Below, piece by piece: positions 1 through 10,200 of a stretch of 64,000 bases of DNA. The stretch's first letter is position 1; each line of letters begins with the position of its first letter. The notes under the pieces were generated by a model. It did not search any database. It saw nothing but the letters and a program-made list of their open reading frames with translations, and had not been told where the DNA came from. A program made the translations under genes and the position numbers. Source of the DNA: Syngnathus acus (Eukaryota > Chordata > Actinopteri > Syngnathiformes > Syngnathidae). Where the stretch lies: assembly GCF_901709675.1 (NCBI RefSeq), contig NC_051107.1, forward strand, positions 6,450,001-6,514,000. Reading direction: 5' to 3'.

Positions 1-1021
1 TCGTGGTGGCGCGCTTCGATGGCGTGCTGGGGATGGCCTACCCCCGGTTGGCCGAAATCATGGGGAACCCCGTCTTCGACAACATGATGACGCATAACAA
101 CATGGACCAGCCCGTCTTTTCCTTCTACCTCACCAGGTCAAATTCTGTCTTAATTCTGCGGACGGGCGTTGACAACTGACGGAAACGGTCACTGGCGTCC
201 CGCAGGCAGTCGGGTAGCTCTCGAGACGTGGACGGCCAACTCCTGCTGGGCGGCACGGACGAGGCTTTGTACGACGGACCAATCACGTGGCTTCCCGTCA
301 CCACCAAAGCATACTGGCAGATTCTTATGGACGGGTGTGACGCTCTCTCACTAACGACTTCCTCGTGGTTCGTTACGAGAGCTTGCTGTGCGCGTGTGTG
401 TGTTTCAGTGTTTCTGTCCAAGGCTTGAAGTCATTGTGTCCTCGCGGCTGCGAGGCCATCGTGGACACGGGCACCTCCCTCATCGCCGGCCCCACCAATC
501 AAATCCTCACTCTGCAGCAGCTCATCGGGGCCACGCCCACCAGCATCGGCGAGGTCGGTGCGGCTGTCAGTGTGTTTGCGTGTACTTCTGCCGGTGTGGA
601 TGTGATTTCTCGATCCAGCCATCTGTGACCTCATTTCAGCTCACCCGACCGTTTATGTTTTTGCGCCCGCTTGTCAGTTCTTCATCGACTGCACCAGGTT
701 GTCGAGCTTGCCTCACGTGACGTTCGTTTTGGGCGGAAAGGAGTTCACGCTGACGGCGGAAGACTACGTCAGGAAGGTGAGGAAGGTCCCGGGGAGGGAG
801 CGACCAAGCGCTTCGGCCCCGTCACTCTTATCCTCCTTTGCCGCCGTCAGGAGATGCTGGAGGACAGAGAGCTGTGCCTGAGCGGCTTCCAGGCCATTGA
901 CATCGTTTCGCCTCAGGGCCCGCTGTGGATCCTTGGAGACGTCTTCCTCACCAAGTTCTACAGCATCTTCGATAGAGGGAACGACCGCGTGGGCTTGGCC
1001 CCCGCTCGCCATCCTGCTTAA
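1..1021 (+). CDS. Aspartic endopeptidase, cathepsin D / nothepsin-like (5' truncated by window)
   Basis: This is the C-terminal part of a pepsin-family (A1) aspartic protease, which cleaves proteins in acidic compartments such as lysosomes or yolk granules. Exons 3-136 (frame starts at base 3), 206-334, 409-553, 678-776 and 851-1021 join in phase. An acceptor at 217/218 would also keep frame and remove four residues from the second exon. The second catalytic aspartate is in [15 protein letters not shown]. Family blocks [25 protein letters not shown] and [15 protein letters not shown] are present, and the last exon ends with TAA. The first catalytic Asp, the flap, the propeptide and the signal peptide lie outside the window. 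The loop between the FSFYLTR and LLLGGTD blocks is short, which fits nothepsin or a cathepsin D paralogue. I cannot decide between these without the N-terminus. Confidence 0.88.
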
Positions 1022-1048
1022 GTTGTTGCTAACGCTCTGATTGGCACC

Positions 1049-1054
1049 AATAAA
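1049..1054 (+). promoter_or_regulatory. Polyadenylation signal AATAAA of the aspartic protease
   Basis: A canonical AATAAA lies 28 bases after the TAA stop, so the 3'UTR is very short. Confidence 0.7.
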
Positions 1055-1389
1055 GGCTAACATTCCCAAAGGCTTTCAATCGTGTCAATTGTTTGCGTGA
1101 AAGAGAGTTTCAGAAATGTGTGAGAGCAATTTGTGTGAAAGGGGTTTTATGTGTGAGAGAGTGTTTCACATGATTGGTTGCAGTTTCATCATTAATGGAT
1201 GAGGTAGACGTCATTATTTTTTCATTTATTTTCTGTTTTTCGACTTTCAAGCAGAGTGAGACGTCTTTCCAGGGGCCAGAAACAGCACAGAGTGACGCAC
1301 TTACCGATCATTTGGAGTTTCCAACTATCTCTGGTCAGTTTTGCCGCGCTCATTCCTCCACTTCCGGATGCCTCGTCGCTTGACGTCAG

Positions 1390-1498
1390 ACTGCGGTGGT
1401 TTTCGCGGCAAGCTCAAGTGCACGGTTCCCTTCGTTCGTTGACAAATCAACCGGAAGCGTCTAAAATCTCTCCAAAACAGACGTATACAAATTTGGTT
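1390..1498 (+). other. Probable 5' non-coding exon and promoter of the CYTH-domain gene
   Basis: A CG-containing stretch ends in a good splice donor (gtgagtaa at about 1499) upstream of the first coding exon of the CYTH gene. The coding exon begins just after an acceptor (ctcag at 1851-1855), only a few bases before its ATG, so a separate 5'UTR exon is expected. The left edge is a guess, as no transcription start is visible. Confidence 0.4.
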
Positions 1499-1862
1499 GT
1501 GAGTAACCTGACTATTGCTTGTTGTGTTTGTACGTTGACTACAACCAGAGTACCAGTTAGCTTGTTGTTGCTAAGACAACTAGCATCTTTAGCATTAGCC
1601 ACACCTGCTAGCTTGTTAGCTACCTCGCTGTTAATCACCCGTCTGCCGTCATCACGTCTTGTGTTATATTGATAAGCTTTACACTTGATAATATGTTTCC
1701 AAATGTTATAAAAAGAAGTTGTACAATCTTTTATGATACTGTATGGACCAAATGTATGTAAGTTCACATTTTTTCTTGGGACCTTTTCTTCCTGAAATCG
1801 ACACTAATGTATATGTATGGGTGGTGGCACAATATTGATGTGTGCACGTGCTCAGTGGCGAC

Positions 1863-2664
1863 ATGCAGTCCAACGTGGAGATCAAGGCCAAAGTCAGCCA
1901 GCCGCTGCAGTTTGCCAAGATGGCGTCCCAGCTCAGCCAATCGGAAGGCAGCGTCATCAGGCAGCACGACACCTTCTTTCACAGCCGCCGAGGACGACTC
2001 AAACTGCGAGACTTCACGGTCCGTCCATCGCCGTCGCTCTGAAGGAAACGCGTCAACAAGCGTCTTGCGCTGCTTTCCGTTAAGGACGGCTCGGGTCAGC
2101 TGATTTTCTACGAGCGTCCCGACACAGACGGACCCAAACTGTCCCGATTCTCCATCAGCCCCACCTCGGACCCGCCCGGCCTCAGGGTACAAACACTTTT
2201 TCTGTGTGTGTTTCCGCATTCCGTGTGCGTTTATGCCTCACGTTTGTGCCCAGGCTGTGCTGTCCGACGCCCTTGGCGTGAAAGGGGAAGTGCGTAAGGA
2301 GCGGCGTCTCTACATGATCGGTCAAACGCGGGTGCACCTGGACTCAGTGGAGGGCTTGGGACACTACATGGAACTGGAGGTCTCATTCACTAGATTTGAT
2401 TGTATTTCTGAAAAAAAAATGAAATACTCGTGCCTCCAACTTGTCTGTAGGTGGTGATGCGTCCGGCCCAGACGCTGGAGGACGGCCAACAGGTGCGCTT
2501 GTTTTTTATTTTTTATTTAAACCGGCGTGTTGGGGGTCTGCTCGTCATGGCTCATCTTTTTGTGGTGGCAGGTCGCTGAGGGTCTGATGGAGCAGTTGGG
2601 CGTGACTAAGGAGAGTCTGGTGGCGGGGGCCTACGTGGACCTGCTGCTGGAGGGACGCACATAA
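1863..2664 (+). CDS. CYTH-fold protein, class IV adenylate cyclase (CyaB)-like
   Basis: This small protein (172 aa) has five exons: 1863-2018, 2085-2186, 2254-2379, 2451-2492 and 2572-2664. All junctions are GT-AG and in phase. The N-terminus carries NVEIKAKV, the form taken by the CYTH metal/phosphate-binding strand in CyaB-like proteins. It is followed by QHDTFFHSRRGRLKLRD, LIFYERPDTDGPKLSRF and YMIGQTRVHLDSVEGLG, the order of conserved blocks in that subfamily. CYTH enzymes bind triphosphates with two metal ions in an eight-stranded tunnel; members include adenylate cyclases and thiamine- or tripolyphosphatases. The activity of this protein cannot be read from sequence. It is clearly not the vertebrate thiamine triphosphatase THTPA itself, judging by its motifs and length. 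An AATAAA follows at 2760-2765. Confidence 0.82.
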
Positions 2665-2765
2665 AGTTTTTGTTTTTAACAAAACAAATCGACTGTGTTC
2701 AGTTGACAGCTGCTTCATGAAGGCATTTTGCTAAATCATTGGTGAGTTTGTTATAATGAAATAAA

Positions 2766-3640
2766 TTGTTATGAAAATGAGCTGAATGTGCTTTCTTGTC
2801 ACTCACTTTGACAGACAAATAGTCACAACTTGTTTAGGCAAGACTTTGTTCCTACTCGTATCATTAATATAATGATAACTGACAAATTACAAAGACTTCG
2901 GGTTCTGTGTGATAACTTTGACATGGTTGTCATGGCAACTGGCTCAACTGGGGAAAAGAGGATGTGGACTATCGAAAACATCCAGCAGAGGGCGCTGTAA
3001 GACAGCAGCTGCAAGACGCCCGTGAGTATCTTGTTTTATTTTTACAGCGAAAGCGTTTTGGATAAAGTACAACAATCTTTTTTTTATTTCCTTTTTTTTT
3101 TTAGAAATTGATCAAATATATCCTTGGAGGGATCCTGACCACGGCAGCCATGTTGCTCCAGGCAAGTCGACCAACTAAGAAAAGTTAAATGTTAAGTTGA
3201 TTTTTTTTATTGAGTGGACAATATACTAAAACACACGCACAGTGTTTTTATTGTGTTTACTTCAGCGAAGATTGAGTCATATTATTTTTGGCAAAGTGAC
3301 AAAGTAGCCTCTCATCTCAAGGCACCATTGTACTTTGGTAGTAGCGGCACAAGAGTCATTTCAAATGGAGTCAGCTGGAGTATTTTATTTCCCATCATGC
3401 ACCAGGTGAGCTGTGATAGGCCGGAGAGGGCTTCCCCCCCTCCCTTGCTGTTCCGGTGCATCGTCGTCATGGCAACGGGGCCGCTCCTCCACACCCACGC
3501 CGATCACCCCGATTCTGTGGCAGCCAGCGAGCGAGGGGAAGAAAAAAAAAAGAGAGAGAGAGGTGTGTTTTCAGTCCCACGCATTGGAGTGGGAGATAAC
3601 GTGCGCATGCCCGTGTGTGTGTGTGTGTGAGTGTGTGTGT
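2766..3640. other. Intergenic stretch with a CTCF-like site
   Basis: No coding exon is recognisable here. The stretch is AT-rich. It holds a CTCF-type core, CCAGCAGAGGGCGCT, at 2982-2996, and toward its right end purine runs and the start of a (GT)n microsatellite that continues to about 3668. Confidence 0.5.
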
Positions 3641-3836
3641 GTGTGTGTGAGTGAGTGAGAGTGTGTGCGTGGGCTGAAGCGACCAGCCTTCCACTCATTC
3701 CTGCTTCTTCCTCTCTCCTCTTCATCTTCTCGTCTCCAGATCCTCCTCCTCCATCCTCCTCCTCCTCCTCCTCTTCTTTTTTTTTTTCCCCCCTCTATCA
3801 GTCATCAGGATGGAGAAGAAGCCGCTGCTCTGCTGG
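3641..3836 (+). other. Putative 5' (mostly untranslated) exon of shank3
   Basis: A (GT)n and pyrimidine-rich block leads to a short sequence ending in a strong donor (gtgagtc at 3837). It contains an ATG at 3810 that would give the nine residues MEKKPLLCW. That frame does not continue into the next candidate exon at 5631. Another frame of this exon, read from upstream, does join the 5632 ATG in phase. I read it as a leader exon. The assignment to shank3 rests on position and strand only. Confidence 0.3.
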
Positions 3837-5630
3837 GTGAGTCTCCCGCCGCTCACCAGCGTTTGCGCGAGTGCCATCATGTCGGCGTTATGAGAGCTGC
3901 TAGTTTGAGTCTGCAACTTTTTTTGGGCGAGGGTCTCCTTGCTTTCCTTGTCTCCTTCACTTGTCTCTGGTGGGCGTGGCCTGCCATCATTAGGGTCGAG
4001 CTGGCGTCAGGTAAGATGATTGTCAACGGGGGAGTTTCTTCAAGTAGAACTCTCCAATTGCACTTTTGTGAGGGGACAGCTTTTCTGTAAATGCTCTGTC
4101 TTCCTCTTGGCTTGTGTCCTTTCCTAGCGCCTCACTCCCTCCATTGCTCCTCTGCCTCTGAATTTACTTGAACACCTCATTTCGTCACCTCCTCAATTTC
4201 ATTTGTCACCTGCCTGATTGTTGGACTCCTCCTTCCCCGTTTTCTTCACCTCCTCTCCTTTTCGTTCCTTTGCTCCCTCCCTCCTTCCCTCGCCTATTTG
4301 TTTCTCTTGGCTCCTCATCTCCATTGTCACCTCCTTGTCCTTTGACTCTCCTCCTCCTTTCCCAGTGACCTCATTTGCTCCTATTCTTCCATTTTGCTTG
4401 TTCCTACTTTCCTCCCGCATCTGCTTGCTTTTCTTGACTTCTCCTCTTCCCTTGCCTCCTCCCCCATCCTTCTCTTGACTCCTCCACTTCTTCTCCCTGA
4501 CTCCTCACATCTCCATCGGCTTGGACTTCCTCACCGCCTCCTTTGCCAACTCTCGGTTTCCTCGCCTCCTCTTCATACTTCCTCTCGTTGCATGATTTAA
4601 TTCTGTTCCCCTTTCTGGTTGCCTTGTCTTCTTAGCCCTGACTTTTTTTTTTTTTTTTTTTCCCCCTCCCTACTTTTTCTTTTTTTCCAGCATCCCCTCA
4701 TCATCTTGTGCCTGCGCGTGTGTGTTACATAAGTGCGGCAGTGAGTGTGTAGGCCGCGGTCTATCTAAGAGCTGATCTGCTGCTCATGCTAGGAGGCAAA
4801 AAAGACCACTTCAAGCAGGAAGTGTCTCTCCTTGGCACATCACGTGGTTGTCATGGTAACGTGGCAGTCTTCAGAGACAATTGAACGTCTCGTGTCCGCC
4901 GGGTTTTTTGCGAGAACAAGCGTCCACGCTTGAGCCGCTAGCGATGTGAGAAACTTGACAAGATTGTGTGTGTGTGTGTGTGTGAGGGAGGGAGAGAACA
5001 TTGGGTCTCATCAGCTCCTGCCATGGGTTGCCATGGTAATGGGCAAGGGGAGCTACATTTCCAGCACGCGCACGGATGCGCGACCGCGAGCCCGTCGGGT
5101 TGGGATCAGCATCGGGACGGCGTGTCTTTAAAGTTTTGCTTGAAGTTCAACTTTCATTTCGCGCAACATCCAGACGTGAATGTGGATCACATCTGCATCG
5201 GGATCTTCTCTTCCAACTTCCTAAACGTCACACCGTGTAGCAAGTCATGGTCGAAACGTGCGTGCGTGCGTGTGTGCGCGTCTTATCAGAGTGTTCCAGC
5301 TCCTCACCTTTTCCTTCCTGACGTCCGTTCCTTCGCCCACACACGCAGGAAACAGGAAGTGTGGCTCACAGGAAGTTGTTGTGATCTTTGCGGAGTGCTG
5401 AGATTCATTTAGCTTGTTCGTGTAGCATCGTCATGTTTTTCTTCCACAATTGTTGAATGCTAAAAAGGTGAGCTTTTGTGACTTTGATCTCATGGCAAGT
5501 TAGCATCTAGCTACCAAGTTAGCATCCCAAACTATATGACTGCTTGTGTCTCAAAATGGCCTCCACCAACCCACCGCTTTTGTCCCACCCCCACATCCTG
5601 GCCCCCGCCTCCCCCCATCTTCCTCTCCAG
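3837..5630. repeat. Long pyrimidine-rich low-complexity stretch in the shank3 5' region
   Basis: Between two putative 5' exons, about 4100-4700 is a strongly pyrimidine-rich strand (CTCCT, CCTCC and T tracts) with no coding signature. A (GT)n run lies at 4965-4984. The open frames here are compositional artefacts. Confidence 0.5.
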
Positions 5631-5631
5631 G

Positions 5632-6543
5632 ATGGGCCGACCAGCTCCCACAATAGCGTCTGAAAGTCTCCGCGCCCGCCGCCGTCCACCTGAGGCCTCT
5701 CGACCGCATCCCGGACCTCCAGACCGCAAGCGAGCGCATCGCAAGCAGATCGAAAGCCTGAAGCAGGCTTGGGATCAGATCGCTCTTCTGAAAAGTTTGA
5801 TGGGAGTTCTGCCAAAAGGTAGGTGACTTTGTGGCCTCTTGGCTTCACTATTTTTCACCTCGTTGTGGTTAAAGAAGAGTTTGAGTGTCGAATCGGCGAC
5901 GTCCGAGCCCGCGGTTGTTCTGCCAGCGGGATGACATCATACGCGAGAGTTGGCTCTCTCGGGCCGCTTCTGATTATTCACTTGAGGAGCGTCGTCGGCC
6001 TTGTACGCGAGCGACAATGCGGGAAAGTCGGCCGCCTGGCTCCTCATCACTTATTCAAGAGTCTGACTCTAGTGTTGTCAGCGGCCCAAAATAAAGCACT
6101 TGCACCTGGAGAGTCGGAGGACGCCTCGCTTCCTGTCTGCTCCGGAGGGGGGGGCTCCCAAAACATTTTGGGGTCCAGAGGAAAATTGCTCCAAATTCTA
6201 ACGCCAAGTAAACAGGACCACAAATGCATAAAAGAATGAGAAAATTGTCCCCAAAGTGCAATGCTAACAAATTAGTTTTTGTTAACGCAACCAAAAACAG
6301 AACATAACGGATCACAAATGATTTTATGGAGCCCCAAGCTACGATTCGTAAGAGTCATACTTCCCCCTTCGGAAAGTAAGCGCCACGTTGTCTGGCGGAG
6401 CAGCTGCAAGCTTTGCTCCCCCAAAATCCCTCCGCAAACACATGGCCAGGGCGAACGGCGTGCGCCCGACCGCCCACCCGCCCGCCATTTGATGATGTCC
6501 CAGATGTGTCAGAGCCGGACGGAAAAAGAGCCAGAGTCAGCAG
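5632..6543 (+). CDS. shank3: Two upstream exons encoding a possible N-terminal extension of shank3
   Basis: Exon 5631-5818 (acceptor ctctccag, donor gtaggt) opens with ATG at 5632 and is open for 62 codons plus one base. Exon 6504-6543 (acceptor gtcccag, donor gtagga) is open in the phase that this requires. It ends in the phase that leads into the SHANK exon at 7212, reading ...SLMGVLPK-DVSEPDGKRARVS-SH-MPLSP. The joined frame adds 77 residues in front of the usual start. The added part is basic (DRKRAHRKQIESLKQ, then DGKRARVS) with a predicted helix, and looks like a nuclear-localisation or coiled segment. I know no SHANK domain like it. Either it is a real alternative N-terminus or it is a 5'UTR open by chance. 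The phase match across three exons favours coding. Confidence 0.45.
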
Positions 6544-7215
6544 GTAGGATGTAGTTTTCGCCACGGCAAACTGCGAAAATTTGTTCAGCCGCGTTGCCAT
6601 AGCAACAGCGAGCATGTCGAAAGAACGCGTGCGTGCGAGTGAGCGACCGAGCGAGCGCACCGAGAGTGACACAGTGAGGTTAGCACAGGATTCCCTGCCG
6701 TTGCAGTTGCCATGACAACACGCCACTCGCGCCCTCGCCGATTCACCGGCAAGCGGGCGGGCGGGTGGGCGGGCGTTCAATTTGGGGCTCTATCAAGTGA
6801 CTGCTCGGGGTCGTCTTCGTTAACGGCGAGTGGAGTCGCGGGAAGTCCAGAAGTGCTGTCCGAGTGACGGACGCGGCGATGCGGTCGCGTGACCAACTAT
6901 CCTCGGAAATGGTCCGACCCTGGATTCTTCTCGTGACTCCGTTTCCTTGGAGTTGAAAAACAGGAAGTGATGTCACATTCCACAGCCATTATTAGCAACG
7001 CAGAAGGCGGTGGTCCAATGATGCCGAGCGACATGACCAAAACACTAAACTGAAAGTCAAAGTTGGCCTGTGAAGCTTAAAAGCATTAGCGACCAAAGCT
7101 AGCAAATATTAATATCTGCGACATAGGCGCCCGGTGAGTGATGTGTGTGGCGGCGGCGGAGGAGGCGTGTCTTAGCTGCCGTGTGACCGGGAGCCACTTC
7201 CTGTCTTCCAGCCAC

Positions 7216-10200
7216 ATGCCTCTGAGTCCGGCCGCTGACACCAAACATGATCGCCCACGCCAACAGGCGGTTACTAACGGCAACGCGACAGGCTCTCCCG
7301 TCGCCCGGGACGACGACGCGGAGGACGCGCCCTCTGGAAACAGCATTGTGGTCCGCATCGGCATCCCGGACCTGCAGCAGACGGTAACACACACACACAC
7401 ACACACGTGCTGGCTAGCCGGACAGACCAGGAGGAGGCGGTGGCGGCGAGGCCAAGGTGAGCAAGTGAGGTTTCTAACATTTGTGTGTGTGCGTCTCTCA
7501 GAAGTGTTTGCGGCTGGACCCAGAGTTACCCGTTTGGACCAGTAAGCAGAGGGTTCTGGTCACCTTGACTCAGTCTCTGTCGGATGTTTTGAACTATGGT
7601 CTCTTCCAGCCGGCGTTCAACGGCCGAGCTGGCAAGTTTCTTGACGAGGAGCGACTTTTGAAAGAGTACCCTCTCCCCCCCATCACGCCCATTCCGTACC
7701 TCGAGGTGCGCAGCCCGAATGACGGAGCCGACCGTTGTTTATTGTACTAACGTTGACCCCGTGTGGGCTTCCCGTGTTGTCTTGCAGTTTCGTTATAAAC
7801 GCAGAATTTACACGCAGACTTACGTAGACGACAAGCAGCTGGCCAAGCTGCACACCAAAGTAGGCCCGAGAATTTTGCAGCGAGACCACGCTTGAGCCCG
7901 AACCCCGCGCTGACCCACGCACGCCTTTGTCCGTCCGTCTCAGGCCAACCTGAAGCGATTCATGGAACACGTCCACCAGAAGAACGTGGAGAAGGTTTCC
8001 AAATGGCTGGAAAAAGGCCTCGATCCAAACTTCCACGACTCCGACAGCGGCGGTGTGTAAACGTCGCCTCCGAATTTTCCAGTACGTGGACGAACGCCGG
8101 ACGTAAACGGCCGCCACGTCTCGTCGCAGAGTGTCCTCTGACGCTGGCCGTCCAGTTGGAGGAGAGCTGCGAGCTGATCAAAGTTCTCCGCAGCGGCGGC
8201 GCTCACCTGGACTTTCGTACCAGGGACGGAATCACCGCTCTGCATCGGGCCGTCATGTGCCGAAACAGCGCCGCGCTCACCGTGAGGACGTTGCGCAACG
8301 CCGCCGCCGCCGGCCCGCCTTGGTGCGTGACACCTTTGCGCTACTTTGCAGACGCTGCTGGACTTGGGAGCCTCTCCGGACTACAAGGACAGCAGGGGTC
8401 TGACTCCCCTCTATCATTCCGCCATGGTGGGCGGCGCCCCCTACTGCTGCGAGCTGCTACTTCAGGACCACGCCACTCTAGGTACTCCAAATGTCAACTT
8501 TGGAGCCTTCCGGAAATCTTTCCTCGAAACTCGCCGAATCGGTGTCGGGCCGAAGAAAAGACTTTTGATAAAAGGTTTTGATGAAAGGTTGTCATGGTTA
8601 CAGGCATGACCGACGAGAACGGATGGCAGGAAATCCACCAGGTGACGAGCACTCGCACGCACGCACCCACCCACGCACGCACACGTGCGCTCAATCACGG
8701 CGACAATTATATGTACAGATTTAGTAATCGTGCGTGCATGTTTAGGCGTGTCGCCATGGCAACGTGCAGCACTTGGAGCACCTGCTGTTCTACGGGGCTG
8801 ACATGAGCTCCCAGAATGCATCGGGAAATACCGCGCTGCACCTCTGCGCTCTCTACAATCAGGTAGGAGGCTGACTGCTACCGGGGCGCCCTCTAGCGGA
8901 CAACATTTGAAATGCAACTCCGAAACGTCTGACGTGAAAGCCACATTCAAAAGCGCGTAAGAAGTTTGACACATGCCCGTCACGGGTGTGTCCCCGCCCG
9001 CAGGACAGTTGTGCTCGAGTATTGCTTTTCCGAGGAGCCAACAAGGACATCAAGAACTACAACAACCAGACTGCCTTTCAGGTCAGATGAGAACAAACAA
9101 AACACAGCAGTAGTTTGAGTTTCCTTTCAAGGAATGTATGTATGTCTGCGTAGGTCGCCATCATTGCCGGCAATTTCGACTTGGCCGAAATCATCAAGAT
9201 CCACAAAACTTCGGATGTTGGTGAGCGGCGCACAGATACTTGAGTCATCCGTTCAGCGCAAATGAAATTTGGAGTGCTGAGACTGTGCACGTGCGGGCGC
9301 GCGAGCAGTTCCCTTCCGAGAGTCTCCGTCGTACACCAAGCGGCGCCGGCTGGGAGCCCTCAGGTCCCCGGCAGGAAACGGCCTGTCGTCGCCGCGCTCT
9401 CTGATTCGCTCGGTCAGCGACAACGCCCTGGAAAGCCCCGCCTCCTCCCCCGGACCCTCCCTGCAAAGCTTGGAAGCGCACCTGGACACGCACACGCACT
9501 CGTTACGGCGACACGCGCGCCGCCTCAGGTGAGGGAGGGAGGGAGGGAGGGAGCCGACCAATTAGGATTTGATCCAAAATATTGCAATATATCGCATTTT
9601 CTTGTCATGTCCAGCCCGAGCGGTCACGCGGAGAGCAGCCCGCCGTCGTCGCCGCCGCCCCTCACGCCGCAGCTGAGGAAGAAGCGGCTGTACAGCGCCG
9701 TGCCGGGACGCACCTTCATCGCCACGCGCTCCCACGTGCCCCAGGGGTCCGGAGAGATCCAGCTGCACCGCGGCGAGAGGGTGAAAGGTCAGCAAAGTTT
9801 GTGACGAGCCCCTCCCCGCCTCCTCGCCATCCTCACCGTTCTTATTTTGCATCCGCAGTTCTGTCCATCGGCGAAGGCGGATACTGGGAAGGGAACGTGA
9901 AAGGAAGAACGGGCTGGTTTCCCGCCGACTGCGTCGAAGAAGTTCAGATGAGGCACTACGACCCCAGACTGGGTAAATGGTTCTGGCATGTCGACAAAGC
10001 CGTGTTTGTGCCGCCACGTTGTTCAAAACGGCCGACGCGTTTCAGAGACGAGGGAGGACCGCACCAAGCGACTTTTCAGACACTACACGGTGGGCTCGTA
10101 CGACAACTACACCTCGTACAGGTGAAGAGTCGCCGAGCGACAACGGCGCTTTTAGCGTCCGACCGTCGCTCACGACTCCACGGCGTGCTTTTCAGCGACT

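Noticed and set aside
3810-3836. ATG giving MEKKPLLCW as a shank3 start
   Set aside because: The frame ends in phase 0, and reading on into the exon at 5631 hits a stop after ten codons, so it cannot start the SHANK3 protein by that route.
7892-8581. Unspliced plus-strand frame of 229 codons across several shank3 ankyrin exons
   Set aside because: It reads through clear introns and uses a different frame from the ankyrin sequence in most exons. The spliced SHANK3 reading explains the region fully.
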